This document shows, one piece after another, positions 20,716-24,175 of a stretch of 24,175 nucleotides of DNA. Position numbers and translations under genes: made by a program. The stretch spans positions 1 to 24,175 of the forward strand of contig JADRCO010000958.1 in NCBI GenBank assembly GCA_021464525.1. Direction: 5' to 3'. The notes beneath the pieces were generated by a model. It made no database searches. It was not told the origin of the DNA and worked only from the letters and a program-made list of their open reading frames with translations. Position 1 is the first letter of the stretch. The number at the start of each line of letters is the position of its first letter. The stretch is from Rhizophagus sp. LPA8_4_AMF (lineage: Eukaryota; Glomeromycota; Glomeromycetes; Glomerales; Glomeraceae).

Positions 20716-21290
20716 TATGATGATGTACTTAGCATAGAGAGTTATATGTAGGCTGCATACCAAAATTACTTACTCATTTATGGTAGTAGGCCATACCAAG
20801 TTCAGTCCTGATGGATTTTTTAGTTTTTTCAAATTAAAGTTACAAAAATCTGATGTTGATAATTTTAATGATTTGATAGATGTAGTAAAAAATTTAATAT
20901 TAGAAGGTTATAATCAAGCACAAACAATTTTTAACAAAAATGGAGATTGTGTAGTGTATTTTTATAATTGGACAGAATATTTATCAAAATTCTTTAAAAC
21001 AATTTCTAATATTTTAAAATATCATCATTTTATTTTTCATATGAATAATGTAGGTAAAGTAGTGGTTAAAGAGAAAGTTGATGGGGATACATAAATTATA
21101 GATATTAAAAAGGATAATAATATTACAGGATTTTCACAAGAAGTTTTTCCTGAAAAATTGTCTGCCAAAAAGCAATGGTACTTATATGAATAAGTACGTC
21201 AACATATTGGAGACCCTCAAAAGTGAGATGAATATTGTCCATTACCAAATGTTGCAAAATCAAAATCCAATAAGTAGATAGATAATTTTT
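20716..21290 (+). pseudogene. broken transposase-like ORF with GHTKFSPD motif
   Basis: The open stretch 20780-21094 begins MVVGHTKFSPDGFF and continues with helical, protein-like sequence (DNFNDLIDVVKNLILEGY, WTEYLSKFFKTISNILKY). After a TAA stop at 21092 the same frame continues recognisably (FSQEVFPEKLSAKKQWYLYE, then IGDPQK and YCPLPNVAKSK), with at least three further in-frame stops. From memory, the GHTKFxPD phrase with a following Phe/Lys-rich helix occurs near the C-terminus of DDE/RNase-H-like proteins of eukaryotic transposons (the DUF7869-type group). That assignment is tentative. The N-terminal catalytic part is missing. It sits exactly between the two inverted arrays, so it probably belonged to the inner element. 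Confidence 0.6.
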
Positions 21291-21431
21291 TTAAGAATAA
21301 AAAGAAATCTTCACAACCTATTTAAATTTAAATATAAAGTGACATGAGTCTTATATTTTCTATTCTAAAAGAAATTAAATATATTCATCCTTTCATTGAT
21401 CCTTAACACAGGCCTATATTTTCTGATTTAC

Positions 21432-22126
21432 ATTTCAAATCTGGTTCGTCTAAAAGTCTGGCAACCTAAAAAAAAGAGAAAGAAATATTAGTAACATTTC
21501 TTTAATATTAAAAAACTTCTCCACCCTTTTCCAACTTACATTACAAGTCTGGGTTCGTCTAAAGTCTGGCAACCTAAAAAAAAAGAAAAAGAAACGTTAA
21601 TAATGTTTCTTATAATATTAAAATACTTCTTTGCCCTTTCCAACTTACATTTTAAGTCCAGATTCATCTAAAATCTGGCAACCTAAAAAAAAAGAGAAAG
21701 AAACGTTAGTAATGTTTCTTTAATATTAAAATACTTCCTTATCCTTTCCAACTTATATTCCAAGTCCAAGTTCGTCTAAAATTCTGGCAACCTAAAAAAA
21801 AGAAAGAAATGTTAGTAATGTTTCTTTAATATTAAAGAACTTCCTACTCTTTTTCAATTTACATTTCAAGTCCAGGTTCCATTTCGACTTTGCTATTTTC
21901 ATTTCAGTTTCACCTATATCTTAAAAAAAGAGATATTAGTTATATTTTTACAATAAAAGAAAATAATATACCCCTCTAAAACTTACCGTTTTGCTCGATT
22001 TCAAGTTCAGGAGTTGTTCCTAAAGATAAAGAGAAAAGGAGCATTAGTTATGTTTCTACAATAAAAAATACTTATACCCCAACTTATATATTTGAGTTAC
22101 CCATAATTCGAGTTCAAGAGCCGTCC
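21432..22126 (-). repeat. right array of the same units in inverted orientation
   Basis: On the minus strand the same core appears at 21465-21432, 21573-21540, 21682-21649 and 21791-21757, spaced 108-109 bp. Three more divergent members follow at 21919-21863, 22019-21987 and 22126-22101. Most have GTAAG donors, TTACTAAC branch-like sites and T-rich TAG or AAG acceptors; the 21757 donor is changed to ATAAG. With the left array it forms a large imperfect inverted repeat around 20716-21431. Confidence 0.85.
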
Positions 22127-22640
22127 CTAAAAAAAAAGAAAAGGAACGTTAATGACATTCCAAAAATAATAAAAAACAGAAGCTATATCTAAAGAAAAAA
22201 GATTGTCCTGCTTTACTCCAGACAAAAAATAAAAAATTAAATTTTTTTTAATAAAAGGTTCAGTTCGTTTTAATATAAAAATTTTAATTAATATGATTGG
22301 ATAAGAGTTACCACCCTTTCTATTGCAAAAGTTTTGTGTTCTCATACTACTAATTTTAGTTTAGTGTAATTTGCGTCAGATCCTCACTATTTTTAGATGT
22401 AGATCAATTTGGTGTAACATTTGCAATTATCTCAATTATCTCGATTTTTTATTATATAAACCGATTTTCTTTAATAATTGAAAATTGTAGTCCATGTTAA
22501 AATCTACCTAAATCTGGCAAAAACTCATTTTTCATTTCTAGGGTAATTTCTGCTCTTTCTATTGCAAAGACCCCATATACAAAATTTTTTATATAGTCAC
22601 ATCTCTTTATAGTCACCAAATATTAACTATCTCAAACGTG

Positions 22641-22662
22641 TGACTATATAGAGAGTTGACTG
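22641..22662 (-). repeat. right terminal inverted repeat of the outer element
   Basis: Perfect reverse complement of 16009-16030, followed by TA at 22663-22664. Only about 80 bp of right subterminal sequence, with three TATAGTCAC-type motifs, separates it from the inner element. Confidence 0.9.
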
Positions 22663-24175
22663 TATTTGAAATAAACCATCTTAGCCATAAAGTTCTTTAT
22701 TTTTCACAAAGTTATCCAAGAATCTATTATACAATAAAATACAAAAAAATTGTTTTTTTATTAATACCTGTAAAGTAAAGGTAAATGAAAAATTTCAGTC
22801 TTAACTGCTAATTTAAACAAGTCCTAATTTATAAAATATCTACTATTGTATTCTACATTATTAATTTCAAAAACAAAAAAGATTTAGCAGCCTTCCTCAT
22901 AAATTGTATTTTACATTTTTCACTATCATTAAAACTGTATCATTCCTATAGGTAAATAGGTAAGAAATGACCAGTTGGTATTAAGAATTGTATTTCAAGA
23001 GAATCAATAAATAAAGTTTGGAATCTTTTTATCTTTCTAATAATATCAATTTCTTATAGACCTTTAGGAAAGAAGAAAATAATCTATTTAAAATAATTCC
23101 AAAATTTAAAAATTTAATAAAAAAGAAAAATAATAATAAAAAAAGAAAATTTATATTAAAATCTATAAAATTAACTAAAAAAACTATAGAGTTCACACAT
23201 GTATATTTATTTGTCTTTATTCTGTTTCTTCTATTTAAATAAAAGTATCTATAAATGAAGTACTAATCTGTATATCTATAATGTACTTTAAAAATAAAAA
23301 TAATCTTTATTTTAAATTTCCAGTACTAGGTAATTGAATTGATGGCTTAGTATGTTTTGTAATATTATCAAAATCTGAAAAGAAAAGTAAAAGTAATACA
23401 GAAACAGACATGTTTCAAAATTTGTAAATTTTGTTTAAAAGTATGTTAAGATGTTTTTTGCAATACTACCTGATTTTGGAGTACAATCTTATTAAAGACA
23501 ATGATTATGTTTGTTATAATTTTTATTCAAAATAGAAGTATAGCAAATTTGGCAAGAAGAAAAAAGAAGTCTAGAGCTTTAATAGAAAATTCCAGATAAT
23601 AAAGGTTAAAATGTCTTATAAGTTTAGCACATAAATCCTATTTCAGATATAGTAAATAGATAGAAAAGTCATCTAAAAATCCTATTAGAGTAGCATATCT
23701 TGTTAATTTATTGGAATAATTATAAATGTATGTTAAAAAATAAAGAAAGTCTTTATTTACAAAAGCTTTTTTAACTTTATATCCACCAATTTGCAAAATT
23801 AACAAAATTAGCTTAAATTAAAAATTTTTATAAAATTTATAGAAATTAAGATTTACAAAATAAATCACATATGTATTACATAATCATATGATGCAGATAA
23901 TGAGAAATTACTTCAACTATATTAATGATAAAAAATTTTTTTCTTTTGTAAACTCTTTATAAATTTCCATCAACTTTCCCATCAACTTTTATGTTAGGTA
24001 AGCTAAGAATTTTTGCAAGCATACATTAGGGCAGTGACAGATATTAGGTAATATTTTAGGGGTGGGGGGGTCAAACAAAATCTTACGTGACACACAAGTA
24101 AGCATTCTTATTGGTTAAACTTAATAATATATATATATTTAAATATTATTGGTTAAAAAAAATCTTACCTAGGGG
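22663..24175. other. AT-rich region without a recognisable gene
   Basis: About 1.5 kb beyond the transposon has only short frames broken by stops, A/T runs and no RNA gene or inverted ends that I can pair. Near the right edge a G-rich patch, AGGGGTGGGGGGGTC (about 24058-24071), is followed by two ATTGGTTAAA copies and two AAATCTTAC phrases. This may be the edge of another element cut by the window. Confidence 0.4.

Larger units (their letters stand above)
19449..22575. mobile_element. inner 3.1-kb transposon nested in the outer element
   Basis: TGGGTCTTTGCAATAGAAA at 19449 has an inverted partner ending at 22575 (TTTCTATTGCAAAGACC then CCA; one extra base). Similarity extends to about 30 bp (GGCAGAAACTC against GAGCAGAAATTAC). 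TATA lies on both outer sides (19445-19448 and 22576-22579), a possible 4-bp target duplication. The interior holds two oppositely oriented arrays of a 110-bp unit around a broken transposase-like ORF. The superfamily is not clear from the ends alone. Confidence 0.7.
16009..22662. mobile_element. 6.65-kb composite DNA transposon with pogo/Tigger-type ends
   Basis: A 22-bp sequence beginning CAGTCAACTCTC and ending TATATAGTCA occurs at 16009-16030 and as a perfect reverse complement at 22641-22662. Both sides are flanked by TA (16007-16008 and 22663-22664), the Tc1/mariner target duplication. A CAG start with a TA duplication is typical of the pogo/Tigger/Fot branch. Near both ends the motif TATAGTCAC and variants recur (about 16020-16190 and 22589-22662), probably transposase-binding sites. 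No DDE transposase of the pogo type is found inside, so this copy is non-autonomous. It has absorbed a tandem duplication, a satellite and a second transposon. Confidence 0.85.

Noticed and set aside
16009..22662. CRISPR-like interpretation of the evenly spaced repeats at 19.9-22.1 kb
   Set aside because: The spacers between cores are themselves repeated and carry splice signals. They are not unique spacers, and the genome is eukaryotic.

Overview
The window looks like nuclear DNA of a very AT-rich eukaryote with short spliceosomal introns (mostly 60-90 bp, GTAAGT-type donors, TAG acceptors) and fungal-type housekeeping genes. Base composition, intron style, long A/T runs and abundant decayed DNA transposons fit an arbuscular mycorrhizal fungus such as Rhizophagus. 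That placement is inference; no rRNA or other marker is present.

Layout. (1) 3-437 (+): 3' end of an unidentified gene whose product carries six 13-residue repeats. (2) 980-3825 (-): a complete eight-exon PSO2/SNM1 gene (metallo-beta-lactamase/beta-CASP nuclease for DNA interstrand crosslink repair), with a UBZ4-type zinc finger and a PCNA-binding-like motif. (3) 3826-8198: about 4.4 kb without a convincing gene. It holds decayed coding scraps, a telomere-like patch and a 763-bp element with about 60-bp inverted ends. (4) 8199-8806 (+): a two-exon small charged protein, probably of the fungal DUF3245 type. (5) 9758-11920 (+): a two-exon, 693-residue, probably nuclear protein of unknown function. 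(6) 12867-15536 (+): a twelve-exon MPP10 gene (U3 snoRNP/SSU processome), preceded by three CACGTG boxes. (7) 16009-22662: a nested transposon complex. (8) 22663-24175: AT-rich DNA without a gene.

The most unusual part is the transposon complex. The outer element (6,654 bp) has perfect 22-bp inverted ends beginning CAGTCAACTCTC and a TA target duplication, as in pogo/Tigger-like Tc1-mariner elements. Inside it are a diverged 1.3-kb tandem duplication, a 145-bp satellite whose hairpins show paired base changes, and a second element (19449-22575) with its own inverted ends and a TATA duplication. The inner element holds two oppositely oriented arrays of a roughly 110-bp unit around a broken transposase-like ORF. 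Each unit looks like an intron plus a 35-nt mini-exon: GTAAGT donor, TACTAAC branch site in the loop of a small palindrome, pyrimidine tract and TAG acceptor. I know of no standard feature class for a tandem, inverted 'intron array' of this kind.

The housekeeping genes (crosslink repair, ribosome biogenesis, putative nuclear regulator) show no evident shared pathway. Exon structures were derived by hand from reading frame, splice consensus and family motifs.
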